Below, one piece after another: positions 1 through 7,982 of a stretch of 64,000 nt of DNA (positions are counted from its first letter, which is position 1; each line of letters starts with the position of its first letter). Origin of the DNA: Bacteroidales bacterium (GTDB lineage: Bacteria > Bacteroidota > Bacteroidia > Bacteroidales > UBA932). Under the pieces are notes generated by a model. The model did no database searches, was not told the DNA's origin, and saw nothing but the letters and a program-made list of their open reading frames with translations. The DNA lies in NCBI GenBank assembly GCA_017477245.1, contig JAFUWY010000027.1, forward strand, positions 1-64,000, read 5' to 3'. The position numbers and the translations under genes were made by a program.

Positions 1-78
1 ATAGGTCTCAATCCATTCCGTGTTCAGGCGGATGAAGTCTGCTTTATACTGTTCACTATAGGTTATTATGTCTATCAT
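1..78 (-). CDS. GNAT-type N-acetyltransferase, N-terminus only (runs off left edge)
   Basis: Only the first 26 codons are in the window. The protein opens MIDIITYSEQYKADFIRLN and continues TEWIETY, which resembles the first strand and helix of small GNAT enzymes, which move an acetyl group from acetyl-CoA to an amine. An AGGAG Shine-Dalgarno-like stretch (88-92) lies 9 bases before the ATG and supports this start. The acetyl-CoA-binding motif would lie outside the window, so the family call rests on N-terminal resemblance alone. Confidence 0.5.
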   Translation of the reverse strand, partial: MIDIITYSEQYKADFIRLNTEWIETY

Positions 79-138
79 TTTCCGTGGCTCCTGTTAATAT
101 AATCTTTAAATGTTTTATTCAGTTCGCTAAATCAGAAT

Positions 139-225
139 TTACTTGTCTTTCAATTTATGCTTGATACCGTAATTTATGGCGGCAGCTATGGCTACAAGCA
201 ATAAACAGATTAATGAAGGGCTCAT
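139..225 (-). CDS. possible 28-residue single-pass membrane protein
   Basis: A short reading frame encodes MSPSLICLLLVAIAAAI followed by a basic tail ending in KHKLKDK. The shape is one hydrophobic segment (about residues 4-17) with a positively charged C-terminus, as in small single-span inner-membrane proteins. It lies between an acetyltransferase start and the HTH/zinc-ribbon gene, all on the minus strand. No strong ribosome-binding site is visible and there is no family match I recognise, so it may be chance or a remnant of a longer membrane protein. Confidence 0.35.
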   Translation of the reverse strand: MSPSLICLLLVAIAAAINYGIKHKLKDK

Positions 226-288
226 ACAAATTTCGATTTATCAGTCAATAAGTTACGAAAACTTGCAGAGATGAAGCCATGTACTCCT

Positions 289-732
289 CTATCTCCAGTG
301 TTTCAACTGGGACAAGTGGGTGTCATATAGTGCCCGCCGCTCACTTTCCGGTTGGTTCTCCGGATTCGGCATGTGAGAGACCAGAAAGTCCAGCAGGGAT
401 TCCTTGCTTTCGTATGTGAACCGGCCATCGGCATAGCACCATTTGCAGTAATCCTCATTGAGACTGCCGTCGGTCTCGCGACTGATCATCGCATCATCTG
501 ACAGCGGCATTCCGCAGCACTGACAATAAAGCGTCCGGGGCGAGCCCAACAACGTATTGATTGATACTCCGAATTCTCGGGACAATACTTTGAGCAACGC
601 TGGATTGGGCTGCGTCATGCCGGTCTCCCAACGGCTTACAGCCTGCCTGGTAACACCGATGCGCTCGGCCATCTGTTCCTGTGTCAGGTGGTTCTTTTCA
701 CGCAGATTCCGTAAAATATCTTTTGCTTCCAT
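289..732 (-). CDS. HTH (XRE-type) transcriptional regulator with C-terminal zinc ribbon
   Basis: 147 residues. Residues about 6-62 form a Cro/C1-type helix-turn-helix (LTQEQMAERIGVTRQAVSRW). A cysteine-rich domain follows, with C70, C72 and C73 near C96 and C99, matching the putative zinc-ribbon domain of the PF12674 type. The protein is most likely a cytoplasmic DNA-binding regulator whose C-terminal domain binds metal or a small ligand; the target is unknown. It stands alone with its own promoter (758-788). Family assignment is good; the biological role is not inferable. Confidence 0.85.
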   Translation of the reverse strand: MEAKDILRNLREKNHLTQEQMAERIGVTRQAVSRWETGMTQPNPALLKVLSREFGVSINTLLGSPRTLYCQCCGMPLSDDAMISRETDGSLNEDYCKWCYADGRFTYESKESLLDFLVSHMPNPENQPESERRALYDTHLSQLKHWR

Positions 733-757
733 TGTCTTATCGTCTTGTTTGATGGAG

Positions 758-788
758 CAAAGTTACGATGTTTGAAAATACGTGTCAA
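758..788 (-). promoter_or_regulatory. Bacteroidota-type promoter of the HTH/zinc-ribbon gene
   Basis: On the minus strand TTGACA (starting at 788) lies 23 bases before TAACTTTG (765-758). This matches the -33 TTG / -7 TAnnTTTG promoter of Bacteroidota. It leaves a leader of about 20 bases before the ATG at 732. Confidence 0.7.
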
Positions 789-977
789 GAAACATGTTGT
801 TGCTTTTTCATCCCTGTTGCTACCTAGAAGACACCGGTGATATTTTTCCGGTGATTAGTTTAACAAGTTCAGCGAATTGTTGCGACCAATGCAAGCCGTG
901 AGGGGGTCAAGACGACCCCCTCACGATAATAATGATGCTGTTTACATAATACACCTTGGCTCAGACTGGTTTGTCAA

Positions 978-3155
978 CTAAAGCGTATCGCTTACCTCCG
1001 TCTTCTTTGCGTGCTTGAAGTTGATGGTGGTTTTGCCAAAGCGCCAGGTCAGGCCCAAGCGGAACTGGCGAGGATTGTACCAAGATTCGTTGTGCTGATA
1101 GTATGTATCCGTATAGGTGTCGCGGACGGGACCGGCATAACGGTTCTGGAAGGGCATAATGGCCGAGACCGACAGGATAAGCCGGTTCTGAAGGAAGCCT
1201 TGCCGCAGGCCGAGTGAATACTCATAATCCACGCCGTGGAAGGTGCGCTGCAAGGTGATTTCGCCACCTCTCGCATCTGCAGACGCATACGCCATCGCTC
1301 CTTTCCACAGGAATACATTGCCGCTCAGGCTGACATTCCAGTTGATGCCGTCATTCTTTTGATCCAATGTGGGAGCGTAATAATAGTCATAGCCAGCCAT
1401 GGCCGATGTCTGGAGACTGAACTTGTCGGAGGGATTCCAATTGAAACTGAGCATCTGGTCGATATGATTGTATCTAACGGCATTCTCGTAAGTTGAAACC
1501 TTGACGCCATCAGGACTGACCACGGACAGATATTCAATCTTGTTGCCCGTAAGACTGCTATATGTGCGTGCCGCCAGGTCCCATTTGTCCCCGCTGGTGC
1601 GATAAGTAAGTGTAACCGCATCAGAAACGACGGTCCGTAGATCCGGATTTCCGTGCATGCGGCTGTAGGGAGACTCTTCGGCGATATAGGGATTAAGATA
1701 GCTCACACTGGGCCTGCCCAGGCGACGTGTATAGGATAGTACAAGCGAGTTCTTCTGGTCGATCTGCCAGGCGGCATTGAGGTATGGGACAATGTTGAAG
1801 TTGCTGTTGTCGAAGGTGATGTCCCCGGAGGCACTCTTGGAGAGTCCCCGGTTCAAGGTATATTCCAGCCGGGTGCCGGCCTTCAAGGTCAGCTTGCTGA
1901 ACCTGTACCCATAGCTGGCATAGGCCGCAAAAATGTGCTGCTTGTAGTCCAGGTCGTTTACGTTGGAATTGTCTATGAACCACTCATTCTTGGCGTAGTC
2001 CCATAACTCATCCTGGGAATCGGCCACGTGGCTTCGCAGCGTGTATTTGCCTCCTGCCTCAATCTGGTGCTTCTTCAGCAGAGTCGCGAAATAGTCGATC
2101 TGGCCGATCTGCTGGATGGTGTGCTCCGTATTGAAGGAGTGCCGGTGATAATCCGGATGGTTCAGGACAGGGTTAACGATAATGTGGTTGTCCGTGCTGT
2201 TCGGATTCCCGTCGATGGAATAGCTGAAGGTCAGGATTCCACCATCATTCCGGAATGTCTTCTGGTAAGCCAGTTCGCCGGAGAAGGTGTTATATCGGTT
2301 CGTTCTGGCTGTCGGTTCCAGCATTTCGATGGTCTTAATATAGTCTGTATTCCAGAAGGTTTCTGTGATGTCGTAATTACTCTGAATTTTCTGAAAGTTC
2401 GACCAGCCGGAGAGCGTTATAAGATTCAGAGAGTCCGGCTCATAACTGGCTTCCAGGGATAATGAACCGATGCGGTAGATGTTATCGCTGTCAAACTCCA
2501 ACTTTTGATAGTGGTTTGTCTCGCTGGTATAATTCTCTATGTCGGTGACACCGTGAGCTGTTGGATTCGGGAAATACATCCCGCTGGCATTCGCACTGAA
2601 GGTGAATTTGCCCAGCTGAGCATTCAAATAGCCGTTTCCGCTCACGCTCCCCATGGCGCTTGCATTGTTTCCCAATGAACCGCTGTAGCCTGACTTTAAG
2701 CGTCTGGCCATCACGATATTGATAATGCCGCCGATACCTTCCGCGTCATACTTGACGGGCGGATTAGTGATGACCTGGATCTCCTTTATGGACGATGCCG
2801 GAATGGTCTTGATGAGTTGGTTGAAATTCCGGGCCAGCATCCCGGTGGACCGGCCGTTCACGAGCACCTTGTAATCAATGCTGCCATTCAGCAGCACCTC
2901 CTCGTCACCATTGATGCTGAGCATAGGAACGGTGCGGAGAATGTCAATGAGGTTGCTGCCTTCTGCCTTGGGATCAGCCTGGACATTATACGTCAGCTTA
3001 TCCGCATCAGCCGTCACAAGATCACGCCGGACAGTAACAGCTGCCGCCTTCAATGTGTCCCTTCTTTCAGAATAGAATCCCGTTGTGTCCACCTGCTGGG
3101 CACCAGCAATCGCCGCCTGCAACACGGCAGTAAGGATAAATAATAATTTCTTCAT
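978..3155 (-). CDS. TonB-dependent-receptor-like outer membrane beta-barrel protein (PF14905 type)
   Basis: About 725 residues from MKKLLFILTAVLQAAIAGAQ, a clear signal peptide; the frame could begin 5 codons earlier, but this Met fits the promoter box at 3180-3187 (TAAGTTTG). A plug-like domain follows (about residues 40-155, including LIDILRTVPMLSINGDEEVL, KVLVNGRSTG, and GIGGIINIVM), then a long series of amphipathic strands typical of PF14905 barrels. The N-terminal carboxypeptidase-regulatory domain common in this family is absent and I see no TonB box. Such proteins sit in the outer membrane; the substrate is unknown. The neighbouring membrane-bound regulator (3246-3902) is transcribed in the same direction and probably controls it. 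Confidence 0.88.
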   Translation of the reverse strand: MKKLLFILTAVLQAAIAGAQQVDTTGFYSERRDTLKAAAVTVRRDLVTADADKLTYNVQADPKAEGSNLIDILRTVPMLSINGDEEVLLNGSIDYKVLVNGRSTGMLARNFNQLIKTIPASSIKEIQVITNPPVKYDAEGIGGIINIVMARRLKSGYSGSLGNNASAMGSVSGNGYLNAQLGKFTFSANASGMYFPNPTAHGVTDIENYTSETNHYQKLEFDSDNIYRIGSLSLEASYEPDSLNLITLSGWSNFQKIQSNYDITETFWNTDYIKTIEMLEPTARTNRYNTFSGELAYQKTFRNDGGILTFSYSIDGNPNSTDNHIIVNPVLNHPDYHRHSFNTEHTIQQIGQIDYFATLLKKHQIEAGGKYTLRSHVADSQDELWDYAKNEWFIDNSNVNDLDYKQHIFAAYASYGYRFSKLTLKAGTRLEYTLNRGLSKSASGDITFDNSNFNIVPYLNAAWQIDQKNSLVLSYTRRLGRPSVSYLNPYIAEESPYSRMHGNPDLRTVVSDAVTLTYRTSGDKWDLAARTYSSLTGNKIEYLSVVSPDGVKVSTYENAVRYNHIDQMLSFNWNPSDKFSLQTSAMAGYDYYYAPTLDQKNDGINWNVSLSGNVFLWKGAMAYASADARGGEITLQRTFHGVDYEYSLGLRQGFLQNRLILSVSAIMPFQNRYAGPVRDTYTDTYYQHNESWYNPRQFRLGLTWRFGKTTINFKHAKKTEVSDTL

Positions 3156-3179
3156 TGCTTGATTGCACATTTTTCAGCG

Positions 3180-3187
3180 CAAACTTA
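3180..3187 (-). promoter_or_regulatory. -7 box of the barrel gene
   Basis: TAAGTTTG on the minus strand, 25 bases before the chosen ATG at 3155. No TTG is visible at the usual distance upstream, so recognition may need an activator, plausibly the adjacent winged-helix regulator (inference). Confidence 0.45.
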
Positions 3188-3245
3188 CAATGAAGGAGCA
3201 ATAGGCTTGTCAGGAACTCCCTGACATTTGTCTGACAATTGTCTG

Positions 3246-3902
3246 TCAGCGTTTTTTCAGGCGATACCCGAAGCCGCGGCGGGTCTCAATTTCATAACCA
3301 CTGCCTTCCAGGGAGGCCTTTAAGTGCCGAATGAGCGAGTACATGGCATCGTCCGTCACCGGCTTTCCGGGCCATAAGGTACGACAGATTTCTTCCTTTG
3401 AAAGTTCGCCTTCGGGAGCCGCTTCGAACAGGTCAAGGAGCTGCCGCTGCATGGGGGTAAGCTGTAGCGCCGGCATCATCAGCTTTCTCCGGGTAAGCAT
3501 CGCGGAGCCGATGAGCCATAATACGGCCATCAGGCTGAATGCGGCGGGCAGCCGCTTGTCGGCAAGACCGAAAACCGAAGCCATGGAAACATCGGCATAT
3601 CCACGGATGGCGGCATCCTCCAAATGCATAATGTCGCTGCAGATCCCTTTAGGCTTGTCTCCGGGAAGACAATAGGCGATATAGGTGCTGTCCTTGAGGA
3701 CTGGCAGGGTGAGCTTGTCACGCATCAGGGCGACGGTGTCAGGCGTGATGATTTCGTCCTGCGAACTTGCCAGCGTAGACGACAGAGCCTGGTTCAAATC
3801 GCTGACAATAATGTGCCGAGCATTTTTATAGCTTCGCTCACCAGAAAATATAGCGGCGAGGAAAAGCAGGATTACGATGATGGATGATAGCCGATGCTTC
3901 AT
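3246..3902 (-). CDS. membrane-anchored winged-helix (OmpR/PhoB-type) transcriptional regulator
   Basis: 218 residues with an inverted ToxR-like plan. TM1 is about residues 6-22, an extracytoplasmic segment spans about 23-118, TM2 is about 119-136, and the C-terminal winged helix (148-218) contains LTPMQRQLLDLF, EEICRTLWPGK and the wing end ETRRGFGYRLKKR. The DNA-binding domain would face the cytoplasm while the 95-residue loop senses the periplasm. This is a one-component regulator with no receiver or kinase domain visible. It lies just upstream of the outer-membrane barrel gene on the same strand, with a gap (3156-3245) holding the barrel's own -7 box. Its own -7 box TAACTTTG is at 3920-3927. 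The regulatory link to the barrel is inferred from position. Confidence 0.82.
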   Translation of the reverse strand: MKHRLSSIIVILLFLAAIFSGERSYKNARHIIVSDLNQALSSTLASSQDEIITPDTVALMRDKLTLPVLKDSTYIAYCLPGDKPKGICSDIMHLEDAAIRGYADVSMASVFGLADKRLPAAFSLMAVLWLIGSAMLTRRKLMMPALQLTPMQRQLLDLFEAAPEGELSKEEICRTLWPGKPVTDDAMYSLIRHLKASLEGSGYEIETRRGFGYRLKKR

Positions 3903-4194
3903 TTATTTTCTATTTTCTACAAAGTTAACCTAAAATACTGATTTAGGTATGACCACTATGTCATATACCATTTGTTTGACGATTTTGTTTTTTTTCTCAA
4001 CCAATGATATGTGCTTAAACTTCTGATTTGTCACGTGTCGCATTTGGAAAGTGCGGTTTTCCCGTAAAGGGATTTTTCCACCGCAAGGGAAGCGTCCCTG
4101 TCGACTCGAAGATGGTCTATTCGTTCATCATGTCACGTCCCAGATATCTTCGTCAAATCTGACGGGCTGATCCGGCTGTTGAAATAGCCGCAAT
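3903..4194. other. 292-bp gene-free interval
   Basis: AT-rich near 3900-4030, with the -7 box TAACTTTG (3920-3927, minus strand) serving the winged-helix regulator. The rest (4030-4194) shows no open frame with recognisable coding character on either strand. A weak imperfect repeat of GGAAAGTGCGG / TTTCCCG type around 4050-4080 could be a terminator fragment of the downstream methyltransferase, but pairing is poor. Confidence 0.5.
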
Positions 4195-4857
4195 CTATTT
4201 CTTCCGGGCCTTGAGATATACCATGGAGCCCTCCTTATGGTATTCCTCCAGGAGATAGTCTTTCTCCAGCCTCTCTTTCAGTGACGCAAAGGTCTCAAAG
4301 GGCGGCGTGAACCACCCTTTCCGGGACAGGACACGGTGCATGAGCCAGTCCGAAATCCGGGACTCCCCCTTGATGCAGAAGCAGGCCACCAGGGATCCAC
4401 CGGACCTGAGGACCCGGTTCATTTCATACCAGGCCTTCTCTTTGTCGGGAAAGACATGGACGCCGTTCATGCTGAGAACCGTGTCGAACGACTCATCAGC
4501 GAACGCGAGGGCCCCGACGTCGCCCTGTACGGTCTGGACATTCCCTATCCCTTCTTTTTCAAACCGCTCCCGGGCCTGAGCCAACATATCCTCGCTGTAG
4601 TCTAAGCAAGTGATCTCGGCTTGCTTCATCCGGGCGTACTTCCCTGCCGTGAACACACCCGTCCCTACCGGTACATCGAGGAGTTTCCCGGTGAAGTCAT
4701 CCGGGATATAAGAGAGAGTCTTCGCCGCAATCTTATTGTCGTCTATCCCTCCCCAGAACACATCCATATAGAGGCGGCTCCACCACTTGGAGCGGGTCAG
4801 TACGTCATCATAGATATTGCGGGTCTGCCGGTAGGACTTCTGAATCTTGTCGCTCAT
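4195..4857 (-). CDS. class I SAM-dependent methyltransferase
   Basis: 220 residues from MSDKIQKSYRQTRN; an upstream in-frame Met at 4917 would place the promoter box inside the coding region, so the later start is preferred. The SAM-binding motif I is LLDVPVGTGVF (about residues 59-69), unusual in having VPVG where DIGCG is common. The acidic residue of motif II is in ITCLDYSED, and motif III-IV is near DESFDTVLSMNGVHVF. The product is a cytoplasmic Methyltransf_11/25-type enzyme; the substrate cannot be told. It is transcribed away from the decayed ATC hydrolase gene, with divergent -7 boxes between them. Confidence 0.85.
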   Translation of the reverse strand: MSDKIQKSYRQTRNIYDDVLTRSKWWSRLYMDVFWGGIDDNKIAAKTLSYIPDDFTGKLLDVPVGTGVFTAGKYARMKQAEITCLDYSEDMLAQARERFEKEGIGNVQTVQGDVGALAFADESFDTVLSMNGVHVFPDKEKAWYEMNRVLRSGGSLVACFCIKGESRISDWLMHRVLSRKGWFTPPFETFASLKERLEKDYLLEEYHKEGSMVYLKARKK

Positions 4858-4881
4858 GATTTCTGTCTGATTAAACCAGAG

Positions 4882-4936
4882 CAAAGGTAAATCTTTACTA
4901 TTGCAACCGGATTGCAAAAATGGTTTCGTACCTTTG
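4882..4936. promoter_or_regulatory. divergent promoter pair
   Basis: TACCTTTG on the minus strand (4889-4882) drives the methyltransferase, and TACCTTTG on the plus strand (4929-4936) drives the decayed hydrolase gene. Each has a TTG 17 bases upstream; the two half-regions are near mirror images around TTGCAA sequences. Confidence 0.55.
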
Positions 4937-4944
4937 CCAACGAT

Positions 4945-5287
4945 ATGAAAAGACGCTACCTACCCCTGAACATGGTCATGAACGGCCGTTACGCCGTCCT
5001 ATATGGAAAACTGTCGCCGGAAGAGCAGCAGGACGTCCTGTCCAAAATGGCCGAACTCATCGAAGAGGAAAAGGAGTACGAGGACAAAGGCAACTACGGC
5101 CATCTCTGCAACATCCTCCCAACGATAGCCATCGATGAAGCCCTTCAGAAAAACGGGAAGTCAGATGAAGAGGCATTCGAGCTTATTTCAACGCACCCAG
5201 ACCCTCTGCCAGGGCGGGCAGAAGTGCGACTTCTGCTTTGTCCGACACCGCAAGGGCGAAGTGTGGAAGCGTTCCGAGTCTATTTGA
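4945..5287 (+). pseudogene. L-2-amino-thiazoline-4-carboxylate hydrolase family gene, internally deleted and frameshifted
   Basis: The frame from MKRRYLPLNMVMNGRYAVLY through GNYGHLCNILPTIAIDEAL matches the N-terminal part of the PF14196 (ATC hydrolase-like) family. After EEAFELI (about 5190) the frame runs into non-homologous sequence, whereas the +1 frame gives FQRTQTLCQGGQKCDFCF and ends at 5287. That is the family's C-terminal signature (RT-x-T, GG, CDF-x-F). The middle of the domain (roughly 60-70 residues in relatives, from memory) is missing. I therefore read it as one gene that lost an internal segment with a frame change. The 3' end overlaps the convergent methyltransferase by 8 bases. 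Confidence 0.7.
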
Positions 5288-5906
5288 CGGCCGTTACGGC
5301 GAGCCAATGCCTGGATCTGTCCCGGTGAATGGTTATATCCCGGAATCCTGCAGCGGTGAGATGGGACTTCACCTCATCAGGGGTATAGGTATGCATCCCG
5401 TCGATAATCTTCTCCCACTTCTCATTCGTCCCAGACAGGCCGTCATCCTCGTTGACGATCAGGAAGCGCCCGCCGGGCCTAAGGACTCGGAGCACCTCTG
5501 CAAAAGAGCTCTCGATCTCTGGCCAGAAGTATATGGTCTCGAAGGCAGTTGCCATGCTGAAAGTTTCATCCGCTAAAGGAAGAGCTGCCACGGAAGCCTC
5601 CACCACCTTGCAACGCCCTTCTGCAATGGCCTTACGGTTGAACTTCCGGGACTTGTCGACCGAGACCGTGGAATAATCCACTCCGGTCACCTTACCCCGG
5701 GGACTGCGTTCCATCAGACGCCGGAGGTTGGCTCCGCCGCCGCAGCCTATGTCGAGAATCTCTCCTTCATCAGGGACATTACCAAGGTCCAGTCCCCAGT
5801 TCGCCATGGCAGCGTGGGACCCGCCATTCATGCCATTAACCATCATCCTGCCCCAGAAGCCCTCCGGCTTCCGGGTATTGCTGAATATCTTGCTGAAGAG
5901 TCCCAT
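5280..5906 (-). CDS. class I SAM-dependent methyltransferase
   Basis: 208 residues. Motif I is ILDIGCGGGAN (50-60), the ribose-binding acidic residue is in GVDYS, and the post-motif region LPLADETFSMATAFETIYFW and LRVLRPGGRFLIVNEDD complete a Methyltransf_11 fold. It is cytoplasmic with unknown substrate. It begins 1 base after the stop of the MptD-like membrane gene (5908-6486) on the same strand, so both are translated from one transcript. That pairing of an ECF S component with a methyltransferase suggests processing of an imported small molecule, which is inference only. Confidence 0.85.
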   Translation of the reverse strand: MGLFSKIFSNTRKPEGFWGRMMVNGMNGGSHAAMANWGLDLGNVPDEGEILDIGCGGGANLRRLMERSPRGKVTGVDYSTVSVDKSRKFNRKAIAEGRCKVVEASVAALPLADETFSMATAFETIYFWPEIESSFAEVLRVLRPGGRFLIVNEDDGLSGTNEKWEKIIDGMHTYTPDEVKSHLTAAGFRDITIHRDRSRHWLAVTAVK

Positions 5907-5907
5907 C

Positions 5908-6486
5908 TTATTTCAGGAGCTTCGCTGAGTTTTTGTCTGTTTTGCTGCAGAGCCATATGGCCAGGAGTGCTGCCGCTGCCGTCAGGATGATGACTGCGAC
6001 CAGGTGTCCCGTTGTCTGGAGAGACTGGATACCCTGGGCATATGCCGTTCCCATCTCTTCCAGTGCTCCTTCCTGGTACCACTGCTTGTCACTCCACAAG
6101 CGGATTACCCAACCGATATTCCCGACCGCAAGTATGGGATACGCACAGTAAATCCCCTTCTTGGATGGATTGCCGACCAGAGCTCGTACAACGTCCGAAA
6201 GGATACCGCCTCCTAGGATGACAAGTTTGGAAAGAAAACCGCCTGCCTCTCCGGTCGCGAGGCAAAAAAGACAGACGAGAAGGGCACAGAATGTCCCAAC
6301 GCCTAATTTCCGCCAGCGCGCGGCGAGCCAGAAATAAGGACCTGCGGCGAGGATGGCCGCCAGAACAGAGAAGTATGCCCAGCATACTGGATGCAGGAAG
6401 CCTGCGAAACAGGAAGCAAAGACGAAAAACAGATAGAGCAGCCCCATCCCGAGGATCCGCCACCACTTTACAACATTCTTTTCCAT
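5908..6486 (-). CDS. MptD/Trep_Strep-family putative ECF transporter S component
   Basis: 192 residues, about five hydrophobic segments (near 10-28, 33-52, 60-80, 82-103, 165-182). The topology and C-terminal pattern resemble PF09605: a helix of EMGTAYAQGIQSLQTTGHL followed by a final membrane helix and a short basic tail. Such S components sit in the inner membrane and bind a vitamin or metal-like substrate for an ECF energy module. No A or T component lies nearby, so it would rely on a shared module elsewhere. Its promoter is at 6510-6540. The family call is from overall pattern, so moderate. Confidence 0.6.
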   Translation of the reverse strand: MEKNVVKWWRILGMGLLYLFFVFASCFAGFLHPVCWAYFSVLAAILAAGPYFWLAARWRKLGVGTFCALLVCLFCLATGEAGGFLSKLVILGGGILSDVVRALVGNPSKKGIYCAYPILAVGNIGWVIRLWSDKQWYQEGALEEMGTAYAQGIQSLQTTGHLVAVIILTAAAALLAIWLCSKTDKNSAKLLK

Positions 6487-6509
6487 ATCGAAAGCGTTTT
6501 TGTTCTTGG

Positions 6510-6540
6510 CAAAGTTAGGTGGACATCATCATCCTGTCAA
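6510..6540 (-). promoter_or_regulatory. promoter of the MptD-methyltransferase operon
   Basis: TTGACA (starting at 6540) and TAACTTTG (6517-6510) on the minus strand, 23 bases apart, the same geometry as the promoter at 758-788. Confidence 0.7.
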
Positions 6541-6634
6541 TCCTAATATGTGGGTAATTTACGACAGAATGTGAGGTAAAAAGGTACATGAATCCTGGCA
6601 GCGACATCATGCCGTAGCCAACCATCAATTCGAC

Positions 6635-6790
6635 TTAAAACTTGTTTTGAGTTTCATCTGCGAAGGAGTAGTAGGATTCATCCGTGAGGATGATGTGATC
6701 GAGGGATCTGAGGTCTTCCCGGAGGAATCCGGCTGCCTGGGCCGATCCTTTGATCGGGGTGTCGGGTGTCACAACTTTGCGGCGTAAAAG
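6635..6790 (-). pseudogene. radC: RadC/JAB-domain C-terminal remnant
   Basis: The fragment ends SLDHIILTDESYYSFADE, the C-terminal strand-helix of RadC proteins (DHxIxxxxxYYSFADE). Upstream residues only loosely recall the GDP-x-PS region and the zinc-binding HxH part is absent. I see no start. It is therefore a decayed tail of a RadC-family gene. RadC genes are frequent on Bacteroidota mobile elements, and it lies next to an accessory fic gene with duplicated repeats. Confidence 0.6.
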
Positions 6791-6865
6791 GGAGATGTCA
6801 CCTGACCGGAGCGGAAGAAGCGGCAATACGAAGCACAGTCCCCTTCCGGTCATCGGCACTGGAAG

Positions 6866-6928
6866 AGTAGGAAGAAAAACGGGAAAAGTAGGGAGAAAAG
6901 TATGAAAAGTAGGGAGAAAATGCTACTT
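6866..6928 (+). repeat. three 21-bp tandem repeats upstream of fic
   Basis: Units start at 6866, 6887 and 6908 with an exact 21-bp period. Each begins AGTAGG(G/A)AGAAAA. The third unit runs into the -7 box TACTTTTG. The same unit occurs three times with the same period inside the fic coding sequence (7735-7797). Read in the frame that gives KSREK upstream, the array encodes the same heptad pattern as the fic linker. Confidence 0.85.
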
Positions 6929-6931
6929 TTG
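6924..6931 (+). promoter_or_regulatory. -7 box of fic
   Basis: TACTTTTG matches TAnnTTTG and lies 20 bases before the ATG at 6952. The 21-bp repeats occupy the whole -33 region, so any DNA-binding protein that recognises them would directly control this promoter. Confidence 0.6.
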
Positions 6932-6951
6932 CATTAGAAAAGGACAGGATT

Positions 6952-7953
6952 ATGGCAAAGACGAACCAACTGATCGCTTTACTGGAGCGTTATAAGAAAC
7001 TCGGGATCGATTCTCAGATAGACTATGAGAAGTTTTATCTGTATTCGATCATCACACACTCGACGGCTATCGAAGGATCGACGGTGACGGAGATCGAAAA
7101 CCAGTTGCTTTTCGATGAGGGCATCTCCGCGAAGGGAAAGACCATTGCCGAGCAGATGATGAACCTCGACCTCAAACGGGCTTATGAAGAAAGCATACGG
7201 CTCGCCAAACTGCATACGCCCATCACCGTCGATGTGTTGAAAAACCTTTCCCGGCTGGTCATGCTGAACACCGGATCGACCTATAAGACCGCACTCGGGG
7301 AGTTCTCCTCCGCAAACGGCGACCTTCGGCTCGTCAATGTGACCGCTGGAGTCGGAGGCAGGTCGTACATGAGTTACCAGAAAGTGCCGCTCAGACTGCA
7401 GGAGTTCTGCGATTGGCTGAATGAAATGCGTACCCATCCTATGTCCACGGCAGAATGCTATGACTTCAGTTTCGAGGCACATTACCGCCTGGTGACCATC
7501 CATCCTTGGGCTGATGGCAACGGGCGTATGGCCAGGCTCATCATGAACCACATCCAATTCGAATTCGGACTGGTTCCGTCTAAGGTTCTGAAAGAAGACA
7601 AGGGAGATTACATCAACGCTCTTATCGCAACACGAGAGGATGAGGACATGAGCCATTTCACGGACTTCATGGCCGAAGAGATGGTCAAGACCCTTTCGCT
7701 GGATATCGAATCCTTCCTCAAGTCGATGGGAGAAAGTGGGGAGAAAATCGAAAATAGTGGGAAGAAAAAGCTGAAAAGTAGGGAGAAAATACTTGCCCTG
7801 CTCAGAGAGCATCCAGAATACTCCGCCCGAAGACTTGCTGAAGAAATCGGAATCACACCGAAGGCTGTCGAGAAGCAGCTGGCCAATCTGAAAGCCGGCG
7901 GACTCATCAGGCGCGAAGGTCCTGACAAAGGCGGGAAATGGACTATCTCGTAG
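6952..7953 (+). CDS. Fic family protein with C-terminal winged helix-turn-helix
   Basis: 333 residues. The N-terminal inhibitory helix carries STAIEG (37-42), the (S/T)xxxE(G/N) motif of class II Fic proteins that keeps the active site closed. The Fic motif is HPWADGNGRMAR (184-195), with W in place of the usual F. Fic enzymes typically transfer AMP from ATP to a hydroxyl side chain of a target protein. Residues 261-281 are three heptad repeats (SGEK, SGKK, SREK), a flexible charged linker. Residues 280-333 form a winged HTH (REHPEYSARRLAEEIGITPK). It is a lone gene with a hairpin terminator behind it. The target is unknown; the HTH suggests autoregulation. Confidence 0.93.
   Translation: MAKTNQLIALLERYKKLGIDSQIDYEKFYLYSIITHSTAIEGSTVTEIENQLLFDEGISAKGKTIAEQMMNLDLKRAYEESIRLAKLHTPITVDVLKNLSRLVMLNTGSTYKTALGEFSSANGDLRLVNVTAGVGGRSYMSYQKVPLRLQEFCDWLNEMRTHPMSTAECYDFSFEAHYRLVTIHPWADGNGRMARLIMNHIQFEFGLVPSKVLKEDKGDYINALIATREDEDMSHFTDFMAEEMVKTLSLDIESFLKSMGESGEKIENSGKKKLKSREKILALLREHPEYSARRLAEEIGITPKAVEKQLANLKAGGLIRREGPDKGGKWTIS
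7735..7797 (+). repeat. three 21-bp repeats inside fic (linker)
   Basis: Units begin at 7735, 7756 and 7777 (AGTGGGGAGAAAA, AGTGGGAAGAAAA, AGTAGGGAGAAAA), exactly 21 bp apart. They encode the heptads before the winged helix. They are closely similar to the three units in the promoter region at 6866-6928. Confidence 0.85.
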
Positions 7954-7958
7954 AATAA

Positions 7959-7982
7959 GGCCCTCACCGAAAGATGGGGGCC
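7959..7982 (+). terminator. hairpin terminator after fic
   Basis: GGCCCTCA (7959-7966) pairs with TGGGGGCC (7975-7982) with one G-T pair and an 8-base loop, followed by a T-rich stretch. It starts 5 bases after the fic stop codon. Confidence 0.5.
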
